A stretch of DNA of 64,000 nt from JACQAP01 sp035548375. GTDB lineage: Bacteria > Pseudomonadota > Gammaproteobacteria > Burkholderiales > JACQAP01. Shown here piece after piece: positions 34,730 through 42,682 of this stretch (within the stretch, counting starts at the first letter, position 1; each line of letters begins with the position of its first letter). The position numbers and the translations under genes were made by a program. The stretch is taken from assembly GCA_035548375.1 (NCBI GenBank), contig DASZTG010000078.1, forward strand, positions 32,911 to 96,910, in the 5' to 3' direction. Below the pieces are notes generated by a model. That model searched no databases and was not told where the DNA came from. It worked only from the letters and a program-made list of their open reading frames with translations.

Positions 34730-34730
34730 G

Positions 34731-34952
34731 TCAGCCACCCTCTTCCGGCTCGTCCGGGTGGCGGAATACCGTCGCGGGAATCAGGTCGCGATATTTCTCC
34801 GCGCTCATCTTGCGGCTCAACTCGTTCGCGTCCTTGATCCAGGCTTCCAGCGTCGGCTGGATCACCGACTCGCGCCCTTTTGCGAGCGGCAGCTCCGCAT
34901 AGGCGGCGAGTTCGACGATCAATGCCGGCGTGACTTCCTTGCGGCTGGCCAT
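34731..34952 (-). CDS. Small AtzG/GatC-like subunit
   Basis: 73-residue protein from the ATG at 34952 (MASRKEVTPALIVELAAYAE). Its pattern, an N-terminal helix with LPL, an amphipathic helix (TLEAWIKDANELSRKM) and a C-terminal ATVFRHP segment, resembles AtzG/GatC-type partners of amidases. The resemblance is short and the call depends on the adjoining amidase gene. It lies 37 bases after the formamidase gene. Confidence 0.6.
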   Translation of the reverse strand: MASRKEVTPALIVELAAYAELPLAKGRESVIQPTLEAWIKDANELSRKMSAEKYRDLIPATVFRHPDEPEEGG

Positions 34953-34989
34953 GCGATTCTCCTCATTCCTGTTTCCGCTTCTTTGGCGG

Positions 34990-35982
34990 TTATTTCTTCG
35001 CGAGATATTTCTTGCTGATCGCCGCACCCACGGTGTACTTCGGATCGACGACATTTCCCAACCTGACCTTGCCGCACTGGCTGAGCATCATGTACGCATC
35101 CCACTTGTTGAAGCCGAAATCCTTTTCCATCCACCAGATGAGCTCGCGATAGGCGATCCGGGTGGCGTCTTCCAGCGGGCGCGTACTGCCGATCGCCATG
35201 ATGACTTCGTCGTTTTCGAGGCGTGGCCACTCGATTTTCCAGCCCTTGATCAGGTCGACGCGAATAGTGGTCACCGTCGCGTACTCCACCGCGACGCCGC
35301 AGATTTCGCCGTCGCCCTGGCAGGCATGCGCGTCGCCGATGAACAGGCGCGCGCCCGGAGAACGCACGGGCAGGTAGGTGATGCTGCCGGGCCCCATGTC
35401 CGGCAAGTCCATGTTGCCGCCGTGATTGTCGGGTGTCAGTGAGCTGATGGAATCGATCTCGGGCGAGCAGCTCAGCGTGCCGATGTGGGGCTTGTAGGGC
35501 AGCGTGACGCGGTCGCTCCAGTAGACGAATTTCTCGTCCACATTGATCTTGCGGATGATCTCCGGCAGCGGATCGTTCAGGGTCGCCGTGTAGTAGGTTC
35601 CCGTAAGTCCGCCGAACTCGGGGATCATCGCGCAGGTACCGCGCGGATTCTCGCCCCGCGGCACCATCGATTCGATGTATACCGCCACGGCGTCGCCCTT
35701 CTCCGCGCCTTCGATCATGATCGGGCCGTTCTGCGGATTCAGGAAGGGCATGGTGCACTTCTGCGTCACCTTGTCGCTCTCGCTGGTGATGGCGCCCTCG
35801 AACGCGTCGCGCGTCTCGACGACGATGCGATCCCCCGGCTTGACGTGCATGACCGGTTCGGAATACGGCCCCATCGTATAGAGGTACTTGCCCTGCTTGG
35901 CTTCGGTGAGATGGTGCGTCGTGCCTTCCTTGCGCCCGGCCACACCGCGGGTCTTCATGATCGAATCGTCCATCCAGGCCAT
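34990..35982 (-). CDS. fmdA: Formamidase/acetamidase (FmdA family)
   Basis: 330-residue FmdA/AmdA-family amidohydrolase releasing ammonia from short-chain amides such as formamide or acetamide. Segments typical of the family are VKPGDRIVVETRDAFEG, IESMVPRGENPRGTCAMIPE, GDAHACQGDGEICGVAVEY and FGFNKWDAYMMLSQCGKVR. It follows the last transporter ATPase gene after 25 bases, the same association as the fmd locus of Methylophilus methylotrophus. Which amide is preferred cannot be read from sequence. Confidence 0.9.
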   Translation of the reverse strand: MAWMDDSIMKTRGVAGRKEGTTHHLTEAKQGKYLYTMGPYSEPVMHVKPGDRIVVETRDAFEGAITSESDKVTQKCTMPFLNPQNGPIMIEGAEKGDAVAVYIESMVPRGENPRGTCAMIPEFGGLTGTYYTATLNDPLPEIIRKINVDEKFVYWSDRVTLPYKPHIGTLSCSPEIDSISSLTPDNHGGNMDLPDMGPGSITYLPVRSPGARLFIGDAHACQGDGEICGVAVEYATVTTIRVDLIKGWKIEWPRLENDEVIMAIGSTRPLEDATRIAYRELIWWMEKDFGFNKWDAYMMLSQCGKVRLGNVVDPKYTVGAAISKKYLAKK

Positions 35983-36007
35983 GTCTGCTCTCCTCCGGTT
36001 ATCCGGT

Positions 36008-36718
36008 TCAAATCATCAAATGACTGCGCACGCTCTCCGCCGTCACCGCGCCGGGCGCTATCCCGGCCACGACGCGACCTTTTTCCATGACGTAGCATCG
36101 CTCGCTGATCGCGAGGATGGTGTCCAGATTCTGCTCCACGAACAGGATCGTGGTGCCGAGCTCGTTGCGAATCGACTTCAGCGCCTCGCAGATCATCTGC
36201 ACGATGTTCGGCTGCACGCCTTCCGAAGGCTCGTCGAGCAGCATCAGCGCAGGATTGCCGATCAAGACACGGCCGATGGCGAGCTGCTGCTGTTCGCCGC
36301 CCGACATCGTGCCCGCCACCTGGGTGCGACGCTCCTTCAAGCGCGGGAAATACTCGTAGACGAGGTCCGGCTTCTTCAGGCCGCGCGGGCCGCCGATCAG
36401 CTTGCCGACTTCCAGATTTTCCGCGACCGTCATGCGCGGAAACACTTCGCGCCCCTGCGGTATATAGCCGATGCCCGCCCGCGCGAGCGCATCGCTCGAG
36501 TAGCCCGTCACGTCCTGCCCGTTCAGCCGTATCCATCCCGAGGTCGCGCGCAACAACCCGATCAGGCAGCGCATGGTGGTGGTCTTGCCCACGCCGTTGC
36601 GGCCGATCAAGCCGACGATTTCCCCCTTGCCGATGCTCATGTCGACGCCCTGCAGGATTGGAGTCGCGCCGTAGCTGGCCCACAGGCCGGACACCTCGAT
36701 AACGGAATCAAGCGGCAT
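36008..36718 (-). CDS. Amide/urea ABC transporter ATP-binding protein (UrtE/LivF-like)
   Basis: 236-residue ABC ATPase. Walker A is GLIGRNGVGKTTTMRCLIG, the signature is TMSGGEQQQLAIGRVL and Walker B is LMLLDEPSEGVQPNIV. The last motif, PSEGVQP, is usual for the UrtE/FmdF-type ATPase. It overlaps the start of its partner ATPase gene's stop by 11 bases. With UrtD-like it energises uptake through the two permeases. Confidence 0.92.
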   Translation of the reverse strand: MPLDSVIEVSGLWASYGATPILQGVDMSIGKGEIVGLIGRNGVGKTTTMRCLIGLLRATSGWIRLNGQDVTGYSSDALARAGIGYIPQGREVFPRMTVAENLEVGKLIGGPRGLKKPDLVYEYFPRLKERRTQVAGTMSGGEQQQLAIGRVLIGNPALMLLDEPSEGVQPNIVQMICEALKSIRNELGTTILFVEQNLDTILAISERCYVMEKGRVVAGIAPGAVTAESVRSHLMI

Positions 36719-37430
36719 GAGTCTTCCCGAGATAGATTTCCGCCACCCGAGGGTCCGAGATGATTTCGCCGATGGACCCTCGCGCGAACACTTTGCCGAA
36801 GTGCAGCACGGTCACGCGCGTGGCGACCTGGCGAATGAATGCCATGTCGTGCTCGACCACCAGCACCGTCATGCCTTCGGCGTTCAGCGACTTGATGAGT
36901 TCACCGGTCCGGAAAGTTTCTTCGGTCGACATGCCGGCGGTCGGTTCATCCAGCAGCAACAGCTTCGGTTTCAGCGCCAGCGCCATGCCGATCTCCAGCC
37001 ACTGCTGCTGCCCGTGCGCGAGCGTGCCCGCCAGCTTGTCCGCGTCGGCGGAAAGCTCCATCAACGCGAGCAGGCGCTCTTCCTCTTTCGGCAGATCCGT
37101 CTTCGCGACGTGATGCTGGAGCGCGATCTGTATGTTCTGCCGCACCGGCAGTTCGCGAAACACGCTGGGCGTCTGCATCTTGATGCTCATGCCGCGGCGT
37201 ACGCGCGCCGACGAAGGCATGCCGGTGATGTTCTCGCCGCGAAACGCAATCGTCCCCGCCGAAGGCGCGTAAGTGCCGACGATGAGCTTGAAGAAGGTGC
37301 TCTTGCCGGCGCCGTTCGGGCCGATCAGGCAGTGGATGTCGCCCTCGTCCACGGAAAGGTCGACGCCGGCCACCGCGGATAATCCGCCGAAGGTCTTGGC
37401 GACGCCCGTCGCCTGCAGGAATTCCGCCAT
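36708..37430 (-). CDS. Amide/urea ABC transporter ATP-binding protein (UrtD/LivG-like)
   Basis: 240-residue ABC ATPase with Walker A CLIGPNGAGKSTFFKLIVG, signature LAHGQQQWLEIGMAL and Walker B LLLLDEPTAGMSTEET. The LAHGQQQWLEIGM form of the signature is characteristic of UrtD. It starts 3 bases after the permease gene and overlaps the next ATPase gene. Confidence 0.92.
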   Translation of the reverse strand: MAEFLQATGVAKTFGGLSAVAGVDLSVDEGDIHCLIGPNGAGKSTFFKLIVGTYAPSAGTIAFRGENITGMPSSARVRRGMSIKMQTPSVFRELPVRQNIQIALQHHVAKTDLPKEEERLLALMELSADADKLAGTLAHGQQQWLEIGMALALKPKLLLLDEPTAGMSTEETFRTGELIKSLNAEGMTVLVVEHDMAFIRQVATRVTVLHFGKVFARGSIGEIISDPRVAEIYLGKTHAA

Positions 37431-37433
37431 GGC

Positions 37434-38480
37434 TCAGCCCTTCGCCTGCGCGGCCTTGCGCCGCGCGAGCACGCCGCCGATCCAGCGCGTGATGCCGACG
37501 AAAAATCCCTGCGGCGCGATCATGACCGTGCCGAGCATCATGGCGCCCATGAGCACCAGGGCGGCCTGCTGGCTTTGCACCGTGATCATCTGGAAGAAGT
37601 AGAGAATGAAATAGGCGCCGACCAGCACGGCGGTCAGGTCGCTGCGTCCGGAGAACGCCACCCAGACGATGGGCATGGCGGCGGCCGGCAAGCCTATGCT
37701 CGACGGCGCGATGAACTGGCCCCACGAGCAGTAAACCGCTCCGCTCATGCCGGCCAGCACGGAACCGATCACGAAGGTGACGAGCTGGTATTTGCGCACG
37801 TCGTAACCGAGCAACTCCGCGCGCTGCGGATCCTCGCGAATGGCGACGATGACGTTTCCGAAGCGCGAGTTCACCAGCATGCGCAGCAGCAGATACACGA
37901 TCACGAGCAGCGCCACGATCAAGTAGTAGAGATAGGTACCCTCGAAGTAGACCTGGCTGCCGCCGAACCAGGGAAGGGTCAGCGGGTCCATGCCCTTCAT
38001 GCCGTTGAAGCCGTTCAATCGTGCATTGCCGATCTTCCATTCCGGGCCCGCGGTCTGGCCCAGGAAGAACGCGAGGACGAGCGTTGCCGATAACGTGACG
38101 ATGCCGAAGAACACGCCGCCGATGCGTCCCCAGATCATGAAGTACCCGAGGATCACCGCGGCGAGCGCGGCCAGCGCCAGCGCGAGGATCAGGGCGACGA
38201 ACGTCATGCCGCCGCCGCCGAAATTCAGCGCCAGCACACCGTAGCCATAACCCCCAATGCCGAAGAAAAATGTCTGGCCGAACGACAGCATGCCGGCGTA
38301 ACCCCACAGCAGGCACAGGCCGAGCGCCATGAACACCCACGCCAGCAGATACGCGGTGTTGCCGACACTGTACGAATCCGCGAATGCCGGATAGACCAGC
38401 ACCGCGATCAATACGACGATGGCGCAAATCCAGAAAGCGCGACCGTTGCCCAGCGTCTGCGGGCCGTTGATGAGTTTCAG
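37434..38480 (-). CDS. Amide/urea ABC transporter permease (UrtC/LivM-like), unusual start
   Basis: About 348-residue permease with 8-10 membrane helices (MALGLCLLWGYAGMLSFGQ, VALILALALAALAAVILGYF) and the coupling-loop segment VIVAIREDPQRAELLGYDV. The coding frame has no ATG, GTG or TTG near the natural N-terminus. I propose CTG at 38478-38480, which overlaps the upstream TGA as CTGA, the counterpart of a coupled ATGA start, with GGAG 11 bases before. A TTG further in would remove most of helix 1. The frame is open upstream, so the boundary is uncertain. Confidence 0.85.
   Translation of the reverse strand: MKLINGPQTLGNGRAFWICAIVVLIAVLVYPAFADSYSVGNTAYLLAWVFMALGLCLLWGYAGMLSFGQTFFFGIGGYGYGVLALNFGGGGMTFVALILALALAALAAVILGYFMIWGRIGGVFFGIVTLSATLVLAFFLGQTAGPEWKIGNARLNGFNGMKGMDPLTLPWFGGSQVYFEGTYLYYLIVALLVIVYLLLRMLVNSRFGNVIVAIREDPQRAELLGYDVRKYQLVTFVIGSVLAGMSGAVYCSWGQFIAPSSIGLPAAAMPIVWVAFSGRSDLTAVLVGAYFILYFFQMITVQSQQAALVLMGAMMLGTVMIAPQGFFVGITRWIGGVLARRKAAQAKG
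37971..37978 (+). other. KOPS-like octamer against the local polarity
   Basis: GGGAAGGG on the plus strand at 37971-37978, right of dif and therefore pointing away from it. It is listed because it breaks the otherwise consistent polarity. Confidence 0.25.
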
Positions 38481-39367
38481 GATTTTGCTTTCTCCATCGC
38501 AGCCAGCCAGCGCGCGACGTAGCTGGAAATGCCTTCCGGCAACACGCGGATGATCAGGATCACCGCGACCAGCATGCCGATCTGGCCGATGATCTGGCCG
38601 CCCCAGGCGTTCAGGCCGGAACGAATGATGGCGAGCAACACGCCCGCCGGCGTCGTGCCGAGCAGGACGTTGGCCCCGCCCACGACCACGGTCACGAAGC
38701 TTTCGACGATGAAGGTCGCGCCCATCGTCGGGATCAAGGTCATGGTCGGTGCGTAAAGGGCGCCGCACAGGCCCGCGAGCCCGGCACCGATGCCGAAGGA
38801 GAGCGCATAGATCCTGCCGACCTTGACGCCGAGCGCCTGCGCGATCGGCGCGTTCTGCATGGTCGCGCGCGCATACACGCCGAATTTCGTGCGCATGAAA
38901 ACGATGTAGATGAACGCCAGCACGCCGAGCGCCGCGGCGAACAGCACGAGGCGATAGACCGAAAACGTGTAGTCGCCGACGCTGAAGCTGCCTTCCGGCG
39001 TGCCGGGGCCGCTCATCGAGCCGCCGAATATGAGCAGCATGCCTTGCGTGACGATGAGGCTCAGGCCCCAGGTGGCCAGCAGCGAATCCAGCGGCCGCTT
39101 GTAGAGCTTGCGCACGATCACGAGCTCGACGATCACGCCGATCAGCGCCGCAGCCAGGGTGGCCAGCGCTTGTGCCAGGACCAGCGGGAACCCCGCCTTC
39201 ACCAGCCCCACCGTGACGTAGGCGCCGCACATGATGAACTCGCCGTGCGCCATGTTGATCACACCCATCATGCCGAACACGATGGCGAGCCCCGCCGATG
39301 CGAGGATCAGGAACGCGAACACATCCGCGAACTGGTACAGGAACGAAAAGATTTCAGCCAGCATCAA
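38477..39367 (-). CDS. Amide/urea ABC transporter permease (UrtB/LivH-like)
   Basis: 296-residue inner-membrane permease with about eight helices. Family features are GLAIVFGMMGVINMAHGEFIM near the N-terminus and the coupling segment FGVYARATMQNAPIAQALGV. It lies 91 bases after the binding-protein gene; its stop overlaps the proposed CTG start of the partner permease. Confidence 0.92.
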   Translation of the reverse strand: MMLAEIFSFLYQFADVFAFLILASAGLAIVFGMMGVINMAHGEFIMCGAYVTVGLVKAGFPLVLAQALATLAAALIGVIVELVIVRKLYKRPLDSLLATWGLSLIVTQGMLLIFGGSMSGPGTPEGSFSVGDYTFSVYRLVLFAAALGVLAFIYIVFMRTKFGVYARATMQNAPIAQALGVKVGRIYALSFGIGAGLAGLCGALYAPTMTLIPTMGATFIVESFVTVVVGGANVLLGTTPAGVLLAIIRSGLNAWGGQIIGQIGMLVAVILIIRVLPEGISSYVARWLAAMEKAKS

Positions 39368-39458
39368 GGCCCCGTCGAATCCGGTTCAACTCAACTGACG
39401 CGTCCAGACCGGCGGCACGCCAGCCGATCAGGCCAGCCGCGTGCCGCCCTGCCGCCGC

Positions 39459-40679
39459 TTACTTCGTCGGCAGTTCGCTCGGGGTGTACTGCTTCTTGTC
39501 GTTCTTCTTGGTCAGGTCGCAACCGATCTCGCCCAGCCAGTACGGCTGGATCACGCCGAAGTCCTGGATGACCTTGACCTTGTGCTTCTCGTCGACCGTC
39601 ACCATGCGCATGCGGTGCGAGGTGTGCTGGCTCTTCGGGTCGATGCAGATCTCGCCTTCGGGCGCCATCACGCACGCCTTGCCGGTGGCGATGACCTTGC
39701 GGATATCGGCGAGCTTGGTGGACTTGGCACCTTCGACCAGCATCTTGTACTGGTAGAGCGCGACGTAGGCGTTGTAGCCCATGTCGTTGATGTACTGCTC
39801 GTTCGGGAACTTGGCGTGCCAGCGCTTCTTGAAGTCGTTGGCTTCGGGGGTGTCCAGTTCCTCGAACCAGTTGGCCACCGCGTTCATGCGATACAGCGCG
39901 GGCGGCGCGAAGCGCTTGTGCTCGAAGCCCAGCATGACCTTGATCGACGAGCCCATCGGCAGGCCGAGCTTGGCCGCGGCCGCCTGCTCGAAGAAGGAAT
40001 CCTGCGCCGCGCCGACGTTGATGGTCAGCAGCCAGTCGGGCTTGGCCTTCTGGATGTTCTGGATGGTCTGCGCGAATTGCGAAACGCCCAGCGGGATGAA
40101 TTCCTCGCCGACCACGGTGCCGCCCTGCTCCTTCACCAGCTTGCGGTTCCACTCCGCCGAGATCTGGCCGAAGTTGTAGTCGGCGGCGATGGTGTAGACC
40201 TTCTTGCCGTAGGTCTTGACCATGTAGGGAATCAGGGTCGAGAACTGCTGCTCCGGCACGGCGCCGTTGCTGATCATGCCGGCATCGCACACGCCGCCCT
40301 CATACTGGTTCGTGTAGATGTACAGCGTGTCGGTGCGGTCCATGATCGGGCGAATCGCTTCGCGCGACGCCGAAGTGATGCCGCCGATCAGCACGTCGAC
40401 CTTGTCCTTGCTGGTGAGCCGGCGCGCGAATTCCTGGTAGCGCGCGTTGTCGCCCTGCGGATCGAGGTGGATCAGCTCGATCTTGCGACCCATGATGCCG
40501 CCCTTGGCGTTGATTTCCTCGACGGCCAGCAACGACCCGTTCAGCTTGGGTTTGCCGAACAGCGCGAGGTCCCCCGATACGTCTTCGAGCAGGCCGACCT
40601 TGATGGGATCGGCGGCGAATGCAGCGCCCGCGAGCGAAAGCGCCCCGGCAACTGCGAATGCGATGCTGCGTAGTTTCAT
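39459..40679 (-). CDS. Amide/urea ABC transporter periplasmic binding protein (UrtA/FmdD-like)
   Basis: 406-residue periplasmic receptor. A cleavable signal (MKLRSIAFAVAGALSLAGAA|FA ADP region) is followed by the type I binding fold: IKVGLLEDVSGDLALFGKP, AVEEINAKGGIMGRKIELI and YTIAADYNFGQISAEWN. It resembles the short-chain amide and urea receptors (FmdD, UrtA) and AmiC. With formamidase and amidases nearby and no urease, an amide ligand is more likely than urea. It is preceded by a 137-base gap carrying an NtrC-like dyad. Confidence 0.9.
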   Translation of the reverse strand: MKLRSIAFAVAGALSLAGAAFAADPIKVGLLEDVSGDLALFGKPKLNGSLLAVEEINAKGGIMGRKIELIHLDPQGDNARYQEFARRLTSKDKVDVLIGGITSASREAIRPIMDRTDTLYIYTNQYEGGVCDAGMISNGAVPEQQFSTLIPYMVKTYGKKVYTIAADYNFGQISAEWNRKLVKEQGGTVVGEEFIPLGVSQFAQTIQNIQKAKPDWLLTINVGAAQDSFFEQAAAAKLGLPMGSSIKVMLGFEHKRFAPPALYRMNAVANWFEELDTPEANDFKKRWHAKFPNEQYINDMGYNAYVALYQYKMLVEGAKSTKLADIRKVIATGKACVMAPEGEICIDPKSQHTSHRMRMVTVDEKHKVKVIQDFGVIQPYWLGEIGCDLTKKNDKKQYTPSELPTK

Positions 40680-40731
40680 GGCAAGTCTCCGAATGAATGA
40701 ATTGATTGCGGTTCTGCGGTCCTTGCCGGCC

Positions 40732-40747
40732 TGCACCACGCTGTGCC
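40732..40747 (-). promoter_or_regulatory. NtrC-like dyad upstream of the binding-protein gene
   Basis: On the plus strand TGCACC, 4 bases, TGTGCC. One half-site is a perfect NtrC half (TGCACC) but the spacer is one base shorter than in the E. coli 17-bp site. It lies about 55 bases before the urtA-like start, in the only large gap inside the operon. Confidence 0.35.
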
Positions 40748-40816
40748 CCCACCCGGCTTGCTGCGTCCTGCGTCCTGGTCCTCCTGGTCTTGATTGCTTG
40801 TGGTTGTTGCGGTTTG

Positions 40817-42217
40817 CTACAACTGCGGATGCTTGCGATGCCAGTCGGTCGCCTGCTGCCAGGCCCAGCCGCCGCGAACGAGCAATTCCTCCTCGAACGG
40901 CCGCCCGACGAACTGGAAGGCGACCGGCGTGCCCTGCGCGGTGAACCACGCGGGCAAGGTGATGGTCGGGCTGCCGGTCGTGTCGAACGGGCAGGTGAAG
41001 CGCAGCAGCGCGGAGATCAGCGCGGGATTCTCGCCGAGCGTGGACATCTGCGCGACGGTGGGCGACGCGATGCCCGCCGCGGGAATCACGAGCAGGTCTA
41101 TGCCCTCGAACAGCGCCATCACCCTTCCGCGAAAATCGTTGCGCCTGAGGATGATCTTCTGGTAATCCATGCCGCTCAGGGCGCGCCCGGTGTCGATCAG
41201 CCCCGCCATCGCGGGTCCGTACTCGTCCTTGCGCGACGGATAAGTTTTTTCGTGCGCGACGGCGGTTTCCACCGCGCACAGCGGCACCCAGTCGGTGATG
41301 ATCTGCTCCGGATCCGGGAACGAGACTTCGCGGATGTCCGCGCCGAGATCGGCCACGACCTTGAGCACCGACGCCATCATTTTCTGCGTCGTGTCGTCGA
41401 CGTTGGTCGAATTCCACTTCGGATCGACGCCGACGCGGAGCCCGCGGATGCCGCGCTCCATGCCCGCGAGGTAGTTCGGCACTTCCCTTTGCACGGCGGT
41501 GGGATCGTTCGGATCGGCGCCGGCGATGGCGCCCAGCATCGCACCCGCGTCCGCGGCGCTTCGGGTCATGGGCCCGATGTGGTCTAGCGTGGCCGCGAGC
41601 TCGAATACGCCGTAGCGACTCACGCGGCCCCACGTCGGCTTCAGCCCCGTGCAACCGTTTGCATTCGAGGGAAAGCGGATCGAGCCGCCGGTGTCCGAGC
41701 CTAGCGATCCATAGCAAAGGCCGGCGGCCGTGGCAACACCGGAGCCGCTCGACGACGCGCCCGACCAATGCGCCTTGTTCCAGGGGTTCACCGGCGGCGC
41801 GATCTTCGGATGATGGTCGGCGTAGGCGCCTTCGGTGAGTTGCAGCTTGCCGAGGATGACCGCGCCGGCATCGCGCAGCTTGCGCACGACCGTGGCATCC
41901 TCGGTCGGCTTGAAGTCCTTGTAGATGGTCATGCCCGCGGCGGTCGGCACGCCCGTCGTCCAGCACAAGTCCTTCACCGCGATGGGAACCCCATGCAAAG
42001 GCCCGCGAACCTTGCCCTTGCCGATTTCCGCGTCGGCCTGCTTCGCGTCGGCCAGCGCTTGGTCGGCCATCAAGGTCGCATAGCTTTTCAACTGCCCGTC
42101 GAGTTTCGCAATCCGGTCCAGTTGCGCCCTGGTGGCATCCACCGAGGAGATTTCCTTCGACTGGATGCGTTTGCCGATGTCGACGAGTTCAAGGTAGTGC
42201 CAATCGCTACTGGCCAT
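40817..42217 (-). CDS. Amidase-signature hydrolase
   Basis: 466-residue amidase-signature enzyme, first gene of the amide operon. The triad is Lys82 in GVPIAVKDLCWTTG, a cis-Ser in WSGASSSGSGVATA and Ser179 in GSDTGGSIRFPSNANG. It is only distantly related to the second amidase at the other end of the operon, so the two probably have different substrates. It lacks a small-subunit partner next to it. Transcribed leftward ahead of the transporter genes. Confidence 0.9.
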   Translation of the reverse strand: MASSDWHYLELVDIGKRIQSKEISSVDATRAQLDRIAKLDGQLKSYATLMADQALADAKQADAEIGKGKVRGPLHGVPIAVKDLCWTTGVPTAAGMTIYKDFKPTEDATVVRKLRDAGAVILGKLQLTEGAYADHHPKIAPPVNPWNKAHWSGASSSGSGVATAAGLCYGSLGSDTGGSIRFPSNANGCTGLKPTWGRVSRYGVFELAATLDHIGPMTRSAADAGAMLGAIAGADPNDPTAVQREVPNYLAGMERGIRGLRVGVDPKWNSTNVDDTTQKMMASVLKVVADLGADIREVSFPDPEQIITDWVPLCAVETAVAHEKTYPSRKDEYGPAMAGLIDTGRALSGMDYQKIILRRNDFRGRVMALFEGIDLLVIPAAGIASPTVAQMSTLGENPALISALLRFTCPFDTTGSPTITLPAWFTAQGTPVAFQFVGRPFEEELLVRGGWAWQQATDWHRKHPQL

Positions 42218-42682
42218 GGTCGGGACTTTCTCCTGCGGTTGTCGTGGTCGTTGTAGCCGTCATGCGTGAAACCAGGCGCAGGTTGAATTCGTCAGCCATG
42301 CCCGTCGAGGGAGCCACGGCACCGTCCGCGCGTTCGGATGCAAAAAGCATGCGCAGCATCGACGATCCCGTTGACGTGACGATCTTCTCCTCCGGTTCGC
42401 TCGCGCCGCAGCATCGAAGCCTTGCGGCCCGCCTGGCTCGGCGACGCATCATGTCCGTGGTGCCCTGGATGACGCACCGTTGTTGTGCTGAGAATAACCA
42501 ATTTTGGGCGGCGTCGCTTTGTCACCGGGCGGTAATACGATGCCTGGCCGCGACCGCAAGCGGAAAGCCAGGCCGCCTCGCGTTGATTTATTTCGGAGCC
42601 GGCCTCATTTGCATGGTTGAGCGGCGGCTCGGGTCACGATGAACCGGGTGGTATCATTGCCCCGCATCAAATCGGCTCCATC
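42218..42682. other. Divergent control region between amidase and map
   Basis: 465 bases with no supported gene; it should hold promoters for the leftward amide operon and rightward map-glnD. It contains the NtrC-like dyad at 42473-42489. A partial sigma-54-like element on the minus strand (42339-42354: GCGCAT, 5 bases, TTGCA) lacks the invariant GG at -24. Short open frames (42244-42642 plus; 42207-42452 minus) show no start signals or recognisable sequence. Confidence 0.5.
42473..42489 (-). promoter_or_regulatory. NtrC-like binding dyad upstream of the amide operon
   Basis: Plus strand CGCACC, GTTGT, TGTGCT: two 6-base arms with the 5-base spacer of the NtrC consensus (TGCACC-N5-GGTGCA); nine of twelve arm positions match. 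It lies about 256 bases upstream of the first amidase, a normal distance for an NtrC enhancer. This fits nitrogen-limited expression of amide uptake but is unproven. Confidence 0.45.

Noticed and set aside
40680..40816. Guanidine-type (ykkC) riboswitch ahead of the transporter
   Set aside because: Such riboswitches often precede urea/guanidine transporters, but the conserved core elements are not visible here.
33311..42217. Labelling the locus as a urea transport and urease system
   Set aside because: The importer is Urt-like, but all hydrolases next to it are amidases and no urease or urea carboxylase subunit is present in the window.
42339..42354. Sigma-54 promoter candidate upstream of the first amidase
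   Set aside because: The -12 TTGCA is present but the required GG of the -24 element is CG, so it is not listed as a promoter.
42207..42452. Small leader ORF before the amide operon
   Set aside because: Start codons are not at proper distance from the GGAGGAG near 42388 and the residues show no recognisable pattern.
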